Assembly (NCBI GenBank): GCA_019635285.1
Contig: JAHBZS010000001.1
Location: forward strand, 62,001 to 126,000
From: Rubrivivax sp.
GTDB lineage: Bacteria > Pseudomonadota > Gammaproteobacteria > Burkholderiales > Burkholderiaceae_C
DNA: 64,000 nucleotides
Direction: 5' to 3'
Numbering within the stretch: the first letter of the stretch is position 1; each line of letters begins with the position of its first letter. Below are positions 20,700-30,489 of the stretch, in pieces. A program made the position numbers and the translations under genes. The notes under the pieces were generated by a model. It was not told the origin of the DNA, did no database searches, and saw nothing but the letters and a program-made list of their open reading frames with translations.

Positions 20700-23600
20700 T
20701 CAGCTGGCGATGCGCGTGCCCGCGTTGCTGGCCGGGGCGAGGGAGAACAGGCCCCGGTAGTCGCGGATCCAGCCGGACACGGCGGCGGCCGGCATCGGCG
20801 CGGCGATGCCCGTGCCCTGGCCGATGTCGCAGCCCAACTCGAGCAAGGTGCGCGCCTGTGCCGGCGACTCCACGCCTTCGGCGACGACCGCGCACTGGAA
20901 GGTGCGGGCCAGGCCGATGACGCCTTCGACGATGGCGCGGTCCTGCGCGTCGTCCAGCATGTGGTGCACGAAGGAGCGGTCGATCTTCAGCACGTCCACC
21001 GGCAGCTGCTTCAGGTAGGTCAGTGTCGAGTAGCCGGTGCCGAAGTCGTCGAGGGCGAAGCGCACGCCGAGCTCGCGGCAGCGCGCCAGCAGCGCCGAGG
21101 TGGCCTGGATGTCGGCATGCGCGGCGGTTTCCAGGACCTCGAGTTCCAGCGCGGTGGCTGGCGCGTCGGGGTGGCGCGCCAGCAGTTCCGACAGGCGCAG
21201 CGCGAAGTCCGGCTCCTGCAGGTGCCGCGCCGAGACATTCACGCTGACCGAGATGTCGTGGCCGGCGCGCCGCCATTGGGCCAGGTGCTCCAGCGCCTGG
21301 GCCAGCACCCAGTCGCCGACGCGGGACGACAGGCCGGTGTTCTCGATCAGCGGCAGGAACTGCATCGGCGCGATCAGCCCATGCTGCGGGTGGTCCCAGC
21401 GGACCAGGGCTTCCAGCCCCAGCACCTGGCCGCTGCGCATGTCGACCTTGGGCTGGTAGTGCAGCGTGAATTCCGACTTGTCCAGCGCCTCCTGCACGCG
21501 GCCGATGGCCATCACGCGCTCTTCGTTGCGCCGGCGGTTCTCCGGATCGAAGAACTGGTAGCCGTTGCGCCCGGCCTGCTTGGCGCCGTACATCGCATGG
21601 TCGGCATGGCGCAGCAAGGTGTCGGCGTCGCTGCGGTCGATCGGGTAGACCGTGGCGCCCATGCTGGCGGTGACCTGCACCGGGTCGACGTTCGGGTCGA
21701 TGACGTAGGGCTGCGCGACCACGCGCAGCACGCGTTCCACCGCCAGCCGTGCCTCCTCCATGGTGGTGGCGCGCAGCAGCAGCACGAACTCGTCCCCCCC
21801 CAGGCGCCCCGCCGCGTCGGACCAGGACTCGTTGCTGCGCAAGGCGCTGCGCAGGCGCCCCGCCAGCTCGACCAGCAGCCGGTCGCCGGCGGCATGGCCG
21901 AAGCGGTCGTTGACCGGCTTGAAGCGGTCCAGGTCCAGATAGCAGACGGTGAGCAGATAGCCGTCGGCGTCGGAGGCCGTCATCGCCTCGGACAGCATCT
22001 CCATCAGCCGGGCGCGGTTGGGCAGGCGCGTCAGTTCGTCGAAGTGCGCCTGGCGCTCCAGCCGGTCGCGCTGCTGGCGCTGCTCGGTGATGTCGGAGAT
22101 GACCAGCACGTGGTAGAGCGGGTTGCCCTCGGCGTCGCTGACCGAGGAGATGGTGGCCTGCAGCGCGCAGGCGTCGCCGTTGCGGCGCCGTTCCATGATC
22201 TCGCCGCGCCAGCGCCCGGTGCTGCGCAGGCTGGACCACATCAACAGACGCTGCTGGCGGACCAACGGGTCGGACGGCGAGGGCCGCAGCATCGACGGCA
22301 CGCTGCCCAGCAGTTCCTGCCGCGTCAGGCCGAGGATCTGCGTGTAGGCCGGGTTGACATCGAGCACACGCAGTTCGGCGTCGGCGATCAGCAGGCCTTC
22401 GTGCAGGTGCTGGAACAAGCTCGACGACAGGCGCTGGCGCTCCTGCGCATCGTGGCGCTCGCTGCTGTCGGACAACGTGGCGATGAGGCGCCGGCCCTGG
22501 CCATGGTGGTCGCGCTCGACCACCAGCCACTGCACGTCGAGCCAGCGCCAGCCGGTGTCGGCCCTGACGCGCAGCTCGCGCTGGGCACGGCCCTGCGCGC
22601 CGCTGCGCAGCTGCTCCAGCGCCTGCACCAGGCCTTCCCGGTCGTCGTCGTGGATGCGGGCCAGCCAGGTCGACAACAAGGGGGAGTCGCTGCCGCACAA
22701 GGCCCTCCATTGCGGCGACACGCGGCCCTCGTCGCGGCCGACGCGCCACTCGGCGACACCCAGGCCGGCACCGCCCAGGGCCAGCAGCCAGCGCCTTTCG
22801 ATGCTCAGGCTGTCCCGCGTCAGCACGTGCACCAGCAGCAGCCCGGCAAGCAGCGTGGCCGCATAGGCCCAGATCGGCAGCAGCGCCGGCGGCGTCGCAG
22901 CCAACGGCCCCAGGCCGAAGGCGGCCGACCAGGCGGCTCCCAGTGCCAGCAGCGCCCCCAGCGCCGAGGCGATGCCGATGCTGGTATGGACCAGCAGCGC
23001 GGCCAGCAGCATGGCCGGCAGGCTGGCCAGTGCCAGGGAGGTTGCGCGCTGCTCGGCAGGCATGCCGAAGGCAAGCAGCGAAAGCGCCAGCGTGACCAGC
23101 AGCAGGCCCGCCGTCGCGGTCCGACGCGCCGGCGTCAGGGCCAGGCGCACGGCGTCCCGATGCAAGGCCAGCAGCGGCAGCCCGGCCAGCAGCAGGCCGA
23201 GCCAATGTCCGATGCCCTCGACCAGCACGGCGCCGGACAACGTGGGGGCCCACGCTCCCGCGGTAAGCAGCCGCGTGGCCGTGCTGACAAGCGCCGCGAG
23301 CAGCGCCGCCGCCAGGCCCACGCCGAGCCACAGTCCGACGTCGCCACGCTGTTCGAGTTGCTTGTTCAGGGCGAACCGGCGCAGGCCCCAGGCTCCGGCC
23401 GAGGCCCCCGCCAGGTCGCCGCACACCAGGGACAGCAACAGGGTGCGCGGCGTGCCTGGGTCGACCAGCAACACGGCCGCGCCCAGCAGCACCCCGGACA
23501 GGCAGCCGGCGCCCCAGCGATAGGCGGCAGCCACGCTGACCCCAAGCGGCAGCCAGAGCGGGACCGAACCGGCCCACGGGCCGGCCAGCGCGAGGCAGGC

Positions 23601-23768
23601 CTTGGCAAGCAGGCCGTACGCGACCGCCACGACCAGCATCCGCTGCAGGCGCACGGCCATCGACGGCGCGGCGACTGCGGCGCGAGGGTGCGAGGGGGCG
23701 GCGGGCGTCACCGGTGGCCTGGATCGATGAAGGGCTCGACCGATGCTAGCGAGTGCCGCGTCGAGCAC
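20700..23768 (-). CDS. MASE1-PAS-GGDEF-EAL cyclic-di-GMP protein
   Basis: A 1022-residue membrane protein that can make and break cyclic-di-GMP. The N-terminal ~310 residues hold about eight hydrophobic helices of MASE1 type. PAS-like regions follow, one beginning near HLHEGLLIADAELRVLDVNPA. The GGDEF domain has the intact active motif LGGDEF, but the RxxD inhibitory site is SWSD, so product inhibition is probably lost. The EAL domain has EALVRW, VNVSARHL, ALDDFGTGYSTL, LKIDRSFV, VVAEGVES and a Gln in GCDIGQG, all needed for hydrolysis. The ATG at 23768 is used; MAVRL 36 codons later is an alternative. Confidence 0.88.
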   Translation of the reverse strand: MLDAALASIGRALHRSRPPVTPAAPSHPRAAVAAPSMAVRLQRMLVVAVAYGLLAKACLALAGPWAGSVPLWLPLGVSVAAAYRWGAGCLSGVLLGAAVLLVDPGTPRTLLLSLVCGDLAGASAGAWGLRRFALNKQLEQRGDVGLWLGVGLAAALLAALVSTATRLLTAGAWAPTLSGAVLVEGIGHWLGLLLAGLPLLALHRDAVRLALTPARRTATAGLLLVTLALSLLAFGMPAEQRATSLALASLPAMLLAALLVHTSIGIASALGALLALGAAWSAAFGLGPLAATPPALLPIWAYAATLLAGLLLVHVLTRDSLSIERRWLLALGGAGLGVAEWRVGRDEGRVSPQWRALCGSDSPLLSTWLARIHDDDREGLVQALEQLRSGAQGRAQRELRVRADTGWRWLDVQWLVVERDHHGQGRRLIATLSDSSERHDAQERQRLSSSLFQHLHEGLLIADAELRVLDVNPAYTQILGLTRQELLGSVPSMLRPSPSDPLVRQQRLLMWSSLRSTGRWRGEIMERRRNGDACALQATISSVSDAEGNPLYHVLVISDITEQRQQRDRLERQAHFDELTRLPNRARLMEMLSEAMTASDADGYLLTVCYLDLDRFKPVNDRFGHAAGDRLLVELAGRLRSALRSNESWSDAAGRLGGDEFVLLLRATTMEEARLAVERVLRVVAQPYVIDPNVDPVQVTASMGATVYPIDRSDADTLLRHADHAMYGAKQAGRNGYQFFDPENRRRNEERVMAIGRVQEALDKSEFTLHYQPKVDMRSGQVLGLEALVRWDHPQHGLIAPMQFLPLIENTGLSSRVGDWVLAQALEHLAQWRRAGHDISVSVNVSARHLQEPDFALRLSELLARHPDAPATALELEVLETAAHADIQATSALLARCRELGVRFALDDFGTGYSTLTYLKQLPVDVLKIDRSFVHHMLDDAQDRAIVEGVIGLARTFQCAVVAEGVESPAQARTLLELGCDIGQGTGIAAPMPAAAVSGWIRDYRGLFSLAPASNAGTRIAS

Positions 23769-23888
23769 GGCGCGGACAAGCCCGCTCCCCTGATGTAGGG
23801 GGTCGTCGGCCGAACCTCATGCCGGCGCCCGCCGGCAGCTGCTCCAGGCGCCGCCTGCTGCACCCGTCAACGGATGCAAGGGGCCGGC

Positions 23889-24191
23889 TCAAAGCGCAAA
23901 CTCGGAGAGCTTTCTGCCCGACGCCAAAGCCTCTTTCAGCCAAGTGGGCTGCAACCCTCGTCCGGACCAGGTATTCCCGGTGGCGGCGTCGCGATATTTG
24001 GGCGCCACTTTCATGCCGGTCTTCTTGGCGCTGGCCGCGGGTTTGCTGGCCAAGTCGGCCAAAGTCAGGCCGTGTTCGGCCATCAGCGCGCGCACCTTGG
24101 CGATCGCGTCGGCACGCTCGGCACGCTGCGCCTGCACGATCTGCTGTTCAAGGGCAGCCTTCTGCGCCAGTAATTCGGTGATGGACGCCAT
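23889..24191 (-). CDS. H-NS-family nucleoid protein (BpH3 type)
   Basis: A 100-residue DNA-binding protein. The N-terminal half is an oligomerising coiled coil (LLAQKAALEQQIVQAQRAERADAI). The C-terminal domain KYRDAATGNTWSGRGLQPTWL carries the TWSGRG DNA-binding loop of betaproteobacterial H-NS proteins. Such proteins silence AT-rich and horizontally acquired genes. A likely minus-strand -10 (TACTAT) lies about 35 bases upstream. The gene stands alone between yggX and the GGDEF-EAL gene. Confidence 0.9.
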   Translation of the reverse strand: MASITELLAQKAALEQQIVQAQRAERADAIAKVRALMAEHGLTLADLASKPAASAKKTGMKVAPKYRDAATGNTWSGRGLQPTWLKEALASGRKLSEFAL

Positions 24192-24298
24192 CGGCTCTTC
24201 TCCTGTTCTTGACCTTTGGCGAATAGTACCTGATTGGCAGCGAAGGCAATATCAGTCCCCCACCCGGGGAATCCCGAGTCAATCACGGGCTGGATATT

Positions 24299-24571
24299 TC
24301 AGGACGAGGGCGGAACATACCCCGCAGGTTGTTCCGCGCCTGCGCCGAAGAAGAACTGCTCCATCTGGCGCGCAAGGTACTGCCGGGCGCGCGCGTCGGC
24401 CAGGTTGAGGCGGTTTTCGTTGACCAGCATGGTCTGGTGCCGCTTCCACAGCTCGAACGCCTCCTTGCTGACGTTGTCGTAGATGCGCTTGCCCAACTCA
24501 CCCGGATACGGGGAGAAATCAAGGCCCGGCGCCTCCTTCTTCAGATAAACACATTGCACCATTCGCGCCAT
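24299..24571 (-). CDS. yggX: Fe(II) trafficking / oxidative damage protection protein YggX
   Basis: A 90-residue protein of the YggX family, which protects iron-sulfur clusters from oxidation. It starts [19 protein letters not shown] and continues with [39 protein letters not shown] and a short Pro-rich tail. The single conserved Cys7 is present. It is 34 bases downstream of argA on the same strand, as often seen in Burkholderiales, and is probably co-transcribed with it. Confidence 0.93.
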   Translation of the reverse strand: MARMVQCVYLKKEAPGLDFSPYPGELGKRIYDNVSKEAFELWKRHQTMLVNENRLNLADARARQYLARQMEQFFFGAGAEQPAGYVPPSS

Positions 24572-24605
24572 CGTTGGCCTCCTTGGATATCGATACGGTC
24601 TCGGG

Positions 24606-25946
24606 TCAGCCGAGTTTCTTGACCAACACCTGCGAGCGTCGGTCCCAGTTGTATTTCTTCTTGCGTGCCTCGGGCAACTTGTCCGGGTCGACCGCGACAA
24701 ACCCCCGCTTGATGAACCAATGCATCGTGCGTGTGCTCAGCACGAATATGCTGTCCAGGCCCATCGAGCGCGCGCGTTGCTCGACGCGCTTGAGTATGCG
24801 TTCGCCGTCGCCCTGGCTTTGCACCTGGGGCGATACCGTCAGCGCCGCCATTTCGCCGGTACGCGCCTCGGGGTAGGGATATAGCGCCGCACAGCCGAAG
24901 ATGATGCCGTCGTGCTCGATCACCGTGTAGTTGGCGATGTCGCGCTCGATTTCCGTGCGCTCGCGGCGCACCAGCGTGCCGTCGCGCTCGAAAGGCTCGA
25001 TCAGCTGCAGGATGCCGCCCACGTCGTCGACGGTGGCCTCGCGCAGGCTCTCCAGCTTTTCGTCGACCACCATCGTGCCGATGCCGTCGTGCGTGAAGAT
25101 CTCCAGCAGCAGCGCGCCGTCACGCGCGAAGGGCAGGATGTGCGAGCGCTCCACGCCGCCTTCGCAGGCACGCACGCAGTGCTGCAGGTAGAAGGCCGCA
25201 TCCGTCGGCTGTGTGGGGCTGGGCAGCGCCGCCAGCAGCTTCTTGGCATCGGCCAGGGCCAGCTCGGTGTCGATGGCGCCCTCGGGATCCTGCGCGTTCT
25301 CGCGGATGCCCGGCACCTCGGTCAGGAACAGCAGCTTGTCGGCTTGCAGCGCGATGGCCGTGCTGGTGGCCACGTCCTCCATCGTCAGGTTGAAGGCCTC
25401 GCCGGTGGGCGAGAAGCCGAAGGGGCTCAGCAGCACCAGCGCCCCGATGTCGATGGCCCGGCGGATGGCGGTCGCGTCGACGCGCCGCACCAGGCCGCTG
25501 TGCATGAAGTCGACGCCATCGACGATGCCCACCGGCCGCGCGGTGAGAAAGTTGCCCGAGACCATGCGCACGGTGGAATTGGCCATCGGCGTGTTGGGCA
25601 GGCCCTGCGAGAAGGCCGCCTCGATCTCGAAGCGCAGCTGGCCCGCCGCCTCCTGCGCCGCGTCCAGCGCCTGCGGGTCGGTGATGCGCAGCCCATGGCT
25701 GAAGCGCGACACATGGCCCTTGGCGGCAAGCTGTTCGTTCACCTGCGGCCTGAAGCCGTGCACCAGCACCAGCCGGATGCCGATCGAGTGCAGGATCGCC
25801 AGGTCGTGCACGAAGGTGTTGAGCTTGCCCGCGGCAATCAATTCGCCGGCCATCGCCACGACGAAGGTCTTGCCGCGGTAGGCGTGCATGTAGGGCGCCA
25901 CCGCGCGGAACCACGGCACGAAGGTATGGGGGAAGACCAGATTCAT
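24606..25946 (-). CDS. argA: Amino-acid N-acetyltransferase (N-acetylglutamate synthase)
   Basis: A 446-residue enzyme that makes N-acetylglutamate, the first step of arginine synthesis. The N-terminal amino-acid-kinase domain (about 1-290) includes [14 protein letters not shown] and [15 protein letters not shown] and normally serves in arginine feedback. The C-terminal GNAT domain has [20 protein letters not shown], the acetyl-CoA loop, and [16 protein letters not shown]. The length and two-domain layout match classical ArgA. It is followed by yggX. Confidence 0.95.
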   Translation of the reverse strand: MNLVFPHTFVPWFRAVAPYMHAYRGKTFVVAMAGELIAAGKLNTFVHDLAILHSIGIRLVLVHGFRPQVNEQLAAKGHVSRFSHGLRITDPQALDAAQEAAGQLRFEIEAAFSQGLPNTPMANSTVRMVSGNFLTARPVGIVDGVDFMHSGLVRRVDATAIRRAIDIGALVLLSPFGFSPTGEAFNLTMEDVATSTAIALQADKLLFLTEVPGIRENAQDPEGAIDTELALADAKKLLAALPSPTQPTDAAFYLQHCVRACEGGVERSHILPFARDGALLLEIFTHDGIGTMVVDEKLESLREATVDDVGGILQLIEPFERDGTLVRRERTEIERDIANYTVIEHDGIIFGCAALYPYPEARTGEMAALTVSPQVQSQGDGERILKRVEQRARSMGLDSIFVLSTRTMHWFIKRGFVAVDPDKLPEARKKKYNWDRRSQVLVKKLG

Positions 25947-26035
25947 GGCTGGTCGATTGTGCCGCAGCCCTCGGGATTGACCGGGCGCAGGCCGGCTTCG
26001 AACATCGGATTTCCTTCACCGCACGAGGAATCGAC

Positions 26036-26428
26036 ATGGACCCGTTCAAGACCGTGGGTGCCGTCAGCTGGACCGAACTGACGACGCCCGACCCGGCAGC
26101 CGCGCAGAGCTTCTATGGTGCGTTGTTCGGCTGGCGCTTCGAAGCCATGCCCATGCCCGAGGGCAGCTACCACGTCATCAAGGTCAGCGACACCGACGCC
26201 ATCGGCGGCGTCCTGGCCACGCCGCCGCAGGCCCAGGGCATGCCGCCCGCCTGGGGCAGCTACGTCACCGTGGCCGACTGCGACGCCTCGGCCGCCAAGT
26301 GCACGTCGCTCGGCGGCAAAGTCTGCGTCGGCCCGATGGACATTCCCAACGTCGGCCGCTTCGCCATGCTGCAGGACCCGCAGGGCGCCACGCTCTTCGT
26401 CATCGCCTACAAGCCGGGGCCCGGCTGA
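26036..26428 (+). CDS. VOC-superfamily (glyoxalase-like) protein
   Basis: A 130-residue single-module protein with the beta-alpha-beta-beta-beta fold of glyoxalase/bleomycin-resistance proteins. Features are SWTELTTPDPAAAQSFYGALFGWRFE and MLQDPQGATLFVIAYKPG. It resembles the 27-kDa antigen Cfp30B-like subgroup, whose substrates are unknown. It is divergent from argA with 89 bases between, and hrpA follows after 40 bases, so the two may be co-transcribed. Confidence 0.85.
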   Translation: MDPFKTVGAVSWTELTTPDPAAAQSFYGALFGWRFEAMPMPEGSYHVIKVSDTDAIGGVLATPPQAQGMPPAWGSYVTVADCDASAAKCTSLGGKVCVGPMDIPNVGRFAMLQDPQGATLFVIAYKPGPG

Positions 26429-26468
26429 GCCCGGCGCCGTCTTGCGCGGCACGGATAATCCGCCGCCC

Positions 26469-29400
26469 GTGACGACCCGCGCCGCGCATCCCATCCCAGC
26501 CATCGAGTTTCCCGAGGCGCTGCCCGTCAGCGCGCGGCGTGACGAGATCGCGCGCCTGCTCGCCGCGCACCAGGTGCTCATCGTTTGCGGCGAGACGGGC
26601 TCGGGCAAGACCACGCAGCTGCCGAAGATCGCGCTGCAGCTCGGCCGTGGCCTGGGCGCCGGCGGCCAGGGCCTGATCGGCCACACCCAGCCGCGGCGCA
26701 TCGCGGCCAGTTCGGTGGCCAAGCGCATCGCGCAGGAGTTGAACTCGCCGCTGGGCGACGTGGTCGGCTACAAGGTGCGCTTCCAGGACCGGCTGCAGCC
26801 CGGCGCGTCGGTCAAGCTGATGACCGACGGCATCCTGCTGGCCGAGACGCAGAGCGACCCGCTGCTGCGTGCCTACGACACGCTGATCGTCGACGAGGCG
26901 CACGAGCGCAGCCTGAACATCGACTTCCTGCTCGGCCACCTGAGGCAGATCCTGCCGCGGCGGCCGGAGCTGAAGCTCATCGTCACCTCGGCCACCATCG
27001 ATGCCGAGCGCTTCGCCAACCATTTCGCCGATGCGCAGGGCCCGGCGCCGGTGATCCAGGTGTCGGGGCGGCTGTATCCGGTGCAGATCCGCTGGCGGCC
27101 TTTCGAGGACAGTCGCAGCTATGGCCTGGACGAGGCCATCGCCGACGCCATCGACGAACTGTGGCGCGACGGCGGTGCCGGCGACGTGCTGGTGTTCCTG
27201 CCCGGCGAACGCGAGATCCGCGACGCGGCCGACCACCTGCGGCAGCACTTTGCGCGCCAGCAGCGTGGCGGCGCGGCGGGCGGGGCGTTTCGCGGGCCGG
27301 TGCCCGAAGTGCTGCCGCTGTTTGCGCGGCTGTCGCAGGCGGAGCAGGACAAGGTCTTCGAAGCGGGCAACGGCCGCCGCATCGTGCTGGCCACCAACGT
27401 CGCCGAGACCTCGCTCACCGTGCCGGGCATCCGTTACGTGGTGGACAGCGGCCTGGCGCGCGTCAAGCGCTACAGCTACCGCAGCAAGGTCGAGCAGCTG
27501 CAGGTCGAGCCGATCAGCCAGGCGGCCGCCAACCAGCGGGCCGGCCGCTGCGGCCGCGTGGCCGACGGCATCTGCATCCGGCTGTACGACGAAGCCGGCT
27601 TTGCCGCACGGCCGAAGTTCACCGACCCGGAGATCCTGCGCTCGTCGCTGGCCGGCGTGATCCTGCGCATGAAGTCGCTGAAGCTCGGCGCGGTGGAGGA
27701 CTTCCCCTTCCTGGAAGCGCCGCCGCGCAAGGCCATCGCCGACGGCTACGCGCTGCTGGCCGAGCTGCATGCGGTGGACGATGCCAACGAGCTCACCGCC
27801 ATCGGCCAGAGCCTGGCGCGCTTGCCGCTGGACCCGCGCGTGGGCCGCATGATCCTGGAGGCGCGCGACCGCCAGGCCTTGACGGAAGTGCTGATCGTCG
27901 CCGCCGCGCTGAGCGGCCAGGACGTGCGCGACCGGCCGCTGGAGCAGCAGCAGGCGGCCGACGAGAAGCACAAGAAGTTCGACGACGAGCGTTCGGAATT
28001 CATCGGCACGCTGAAGCTCTGGCAATGGATCGAAGAGGGCCGGGGCGTGCATGGCCATGCGGCGCAGAAGACGCAGGCCGCCGACAGCCACAAGCTGTCC
28101 AACCGCCAGCAGGAACAGCGCCTGCGCGACAGCTTCATCAACCCGCGGCGGGTGCGCGAATGGCGCGACATCCACAGCCAGCTGCACACCGTGGTGGCCG
28201 AGCACGGCTGGCGGCTCAACGGCGCGCCGGCCACCTACGAGCAGATCCACCTGTCGATGCTGGCCGGCCTGCTGGGCAACATCGGCTGCAAGGCCGACGA
28301 CGAGGACTGGTACCTGGGCGCGCGCGGCATCCGCTTCTGGCGCCACCCTGGCGCCCACCTGAGCAAGAAGCCGGGACGCTGGATCGTCGCCGCGGAACTG
28401 GTGGAGACGACGCGCCTCTATGGCCGCGGTCTCGCCGGCATCGAGGCCCACTGGCTGCCGCTGGTGGGCGGCCATCTGCTCAAGAAGCAGCTGCTGGAGC
28501 CGCACTGGGAACGCAAGGCGGCCGAGGTGGTGGCGCTGGAGCGGGCCACGCTCTACGGCCTGGTGGTCTACGCCAACAAGCGCGTCAACTACGGCCGGGT
28601 GGACCCGGCGGCGGCGCGCGAGATCTTCATCCGCCAGGCGCTGGTGGAGGGCGACTGGGACACCAAGCTGCCGTTCCTGGCGCACAACCGCAAGCTGATC
28701 CATCAGGTGCAGGAGCTGGAGCACAAGAGCCGGCGCCAGGACGTGCTGGTGGACGAGGCGCTGATCTTCGCCTTCTACGACCAGCAGCTGCCGGTGGACG
28801 TGTGCTCCAGCGCGAGCCTGGAGCGCTGGTTCCGCGACGAGCTCAAGCGCCAGCCCAAGCTGCTGCAGCTGACGCGCGAGGAGCTGATGCGCCACGAGGC
28901 CGCCGGCATCACCACCGAGGCGTTTCCCAAGCTGGTGCGGCTGGGCGGCGTCGATTGCGCGGCGAGCTATCTGCACGAGCCCGGCGACGAACGCGACGGC
29001 TTGACCGTCACCGTGCCGATCTACGCGCTCAACCAGGTGGGCGACGAGCGCTGCGAATGGCTGGTGCCGGGCATGCTGCAGCCCAAGCTGCTGGCGCTGC
29101 TGAAGAGCCTGCCCGGCAAGCCGCGGGCGCGGCTGCAGCCGCTGGCCGACACGGCCGAGGCCCTGGCGCGCGACCTGCCCTTCGGCCAGGGGTCGCTGCT
29201 GGACGTGTTGCTGGAGACCGTGCGCACCCGCACCCAGCTGCCGCTGCAGCGCGCCGACTTCAAGCTGGACATGCTGCCGGCGCACCTGTTCATGAACCTG
29301 CGCATCGTCGACGAGCACGGCCGCCAGCTCGGCATGGGCCGGCACCTGGCGGCGCTGAAGGCCGAGCTGGGCACGCAGGCGCGCTCGGCCTTCCAGGCGC

Positions 29401-30392
29401 TGGCGGCGTTGAAGCGTCCGGCCCCAACCCCGACAGCGGCGCCGGCACCGCCGGCCGTGGCCGCGCCGGGCGAAGGCAAGGGCGTGCAGGCCACGGTGTT
29501 GGCGCGCGTGCCCAAGACCGCCGCTCCGGAAACCGCCAAGGCGCCCGAGCGCTACACCGCATGGAGCTTCGGCGCGCTGCCCGAGCTGATGGAGCTGCGC
29601 CAGGGTGCGCAGACGCTGATCGGCTTCCCGGCGCTGATCGACAAGGGCACGCACGTGGAGATCGAGGTCTTCGACGAGCCCGACGTGGCCGCGTCGAAGC
29701 ACCGCGCGGGCCTGCGCCGGCTGGTGGCGCTGGCCATCAAGGAGCCGCTGAAGTACCTGGAGAAGAACATCCCCGACCTGCAGCGCCTGGGCGCCTGGTA
29801 CATGGGCCTGGGCACGGTGGAAGAGCTGCGCCAGCAGATCGTCGACGTGGCGCTGGACCGCGCGTTCCTGGCCGAGCCGCTGCCGGCCGATGCCCAGGCC
29901 TTCGACGCGCGCCTGGCCGAAGGGCGCACGCGGCTGAACCTGATCGCGCAGGAGGTGGCGCGCACCGTGGGCGCGGTGCTGGCCGACTATGCGGCGGCCA
30001 GCCGCAAGCTGAAGGACGCGCGCCCGCCCAAGGACGTGGCCGACGACATCGCCGCGCAACTGCAGCGGCTGGTGGGCAAGCGCTTCGTCGTCGACACGCC
30101 TTACGCGCAGCTGCAGCACCTGCCGCGCTACCTGAAGGGCATCACGTTGCGGCTGGACAAGCTGAAGGCCGACCCGGCACGCGACGCGGCGCGCATGGCC
30201 GAAGCGCGCATCGCCGACGCGCGCTGGCTGAAGCGGATGGCCGAGCTGAAAGGCCGCCGCGATGCGCGGCTGGACGAATACCGCTGGCTGCTAGAAGAGC
30301 TGCGCGTCAGCCTGTTCGCGCAGGAGCTGCGCACGCCGCAGCCGGTGAGCAGCAAGCGGCTGGACAAGGCCTGGGCGCAGCTGGCGGGCTGA
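26469..30392 (+). CDS. hrpA: ATP-dependent RNA helicase HrpA
   Basis: A 1307-residue DEAH-box RNA helicase. Motif I is CGETGSGKTTQLP, motif II DEAHERSLN and motif III SATIDAERF; the second RecA domain has LATNVAETSLTVPGI and QRAGRCGRV. Winged-helix, ratchet and OB regions follow, then the long DUF3418 C-terminal part of HrpA proper. HrpA acts on stalled ribosomes and mRNA processing. The start is taken as GTG 26469 (VTTRAAHPIPAIEF); an in-frame TTG at 26442 is a possible alternative. A Pro/Ala-rich linker lies near residue 980-1010. Confidence 0.93.
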   Translation: MTTRAAHPIPAIEFPEALPVSARRDEIARLLAAHQVLIVCGETGSGKTTQLPKIALQLGRGLGAGGQGLIGHTQPRRIAASSVAKRIAQELNSPLGDVVGYKVRFQDRLQPGASVKLMTDGILLAETQSDPLLRAYDTLIVDEAHERSLNIDFLLGHLRQILPRRPELKLIVTSATIDAERFANHFADAQGPAPVIQVSGRLYPVQIRWRPFEDSRSYGLDEAIADAIDELWRDGGAGDVLVFLPGEREIRDAADHLRQHFARQQRGGAAGGAFRGPVPEVLPLFARLSQAEQDKVFEAGNGRRIVLATNVAETSLTVPGIRYVVDSGLARVKRYSYRSKVEQLQVEPISQAAANQRAGRCGRVADGICIRLYDEAGFAARPKFTDPEILRSSLAGVILRMKSLKLGAVEDFPFLEAPPRKAIADGYALLAELHAVDDANELTAIGQSLARLPLDPRVGRMILEARDRQALTEVLIVAAALSGQDVRDRPLEQQQAADEKHKKFDDERSEFIGTLKLWQWIEEGRGVHGHAAQKTQAADSHKLSNRQQEQRLRDSFINPRRVREWRDIHSQLHTVVAEHGWRLNGAPATYEQIHLSMLAGLLGNIGCKADDEDWYLGARGIRFWRHPGAHLSKKPGRWIVAAELVETTRLYGRGLAGIEAHWLPLVGGHLLKKQLLEPHWERKAAEVVALERATLYGLVVYANKRVNYGRVDPAAAREIFIRQALVEGDWDTKLPFLAHNRKLIHQVQELEHKSRRQDVLVDEALIFAFYDQQLPVDVCSSASLERWFRDELKRQPKLLQLTREELMRHEAAGITTEAFPKLVRLGGVDCAASYLHEPGDERDGLTVTVPIYALNQVGDERCEWLVPGMLQPKLLALLKSLPGKPRARLQPLADTAEALARDLPFGQGSLLDVLLETVRTRTQLPLQRADFKLDMLPAHLFMNLRIVDEHGRQLGMGRHLAALKAELGTQARSAFQALAALKRPAPTPTAAPAPPAVAAPGEGKGVQATVLARVPKTAAPETAKAPERYTAWSFGALPELMELRQGAQTLIGFPALIDKGTHVEIEVFDEPDVAASKHRAGLRRLVALAIKEPLKYLEKNIPDLQRLGAWYMGLGTVEELRQQIVDVALDRAFLAEPLPADAQAFDARLAEGRTRLNLIAQEVARTVGAVLADYAAASRKLKDARPPKDVADDIAAQLQRLVGKRFVVDTPYAQLQHLPRYLKGITLRLDKLKADPARDAARMAEARIADARWLKRMAELKGRRDARLDEYRWLLEELRVSLFAQELRTPQPVSSKRLDKAWAQLAG

Positions 30393-30408
30393 GCCGCGCG
30401 CCTTGTGG

Positions 30409-30430
30409 TGCAGGCAGGCATCTGCCTGCA
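30409..30430. repeat. Hairpin after hrpA
   Basis: Perfect inverted repeat TGCAGGCAG/CTGCCTGCA (30409-30417 and 30422-30430) with a GCAT loop, 16 bases after hrpA. No T-run follows on either strand, so it may slow or stop transcription with help from Rho, or stabilise mRNA ends. Confidence 0.6.
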
Positions 30431-30438
30431 GGGCCGAC

Positions 30439-30482
30439 GATGCCGCAAGCGCGAGGCTCGAGCCCCGCGCTGGTGCGGCATC
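30439..30482. repeat. Long compound inverted repeat between convergent hrpA and TrpB2 gene
   Basis: GATGCCGCA (30439-30447) pairs perfectly with TGCGGCATC (30474-30482). Inside, AGCGCG pairs with CGCGCT and a central GGCTCGAGCC is itself a palindrome. The 44 bases can fold into one nearly continuous hairpin on either strand, just before the end of the convergent gene. It is a likely bidirectional transcription barrier. Confidence 0.6.
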
Positions 30483-30489
30483 CAGGCCC

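Noticed and set aside
23769-23888. Riboswitch for cyclic-di-GMP before the GGDEF-EAL gene
   Set aside because: Only a 5-bp CCCCT/AGGGG stem is visible; none of the conserved riboswitch cores is present.
26400-30119. Very long open frame antisense to hrpA (over 1200 codons)
   Set aside because: Composition is driven by high GC at third positions of hrpA codons; the sequence is Arg/His/Gln-rich, has no domain and lacks a ribosome-binding site.
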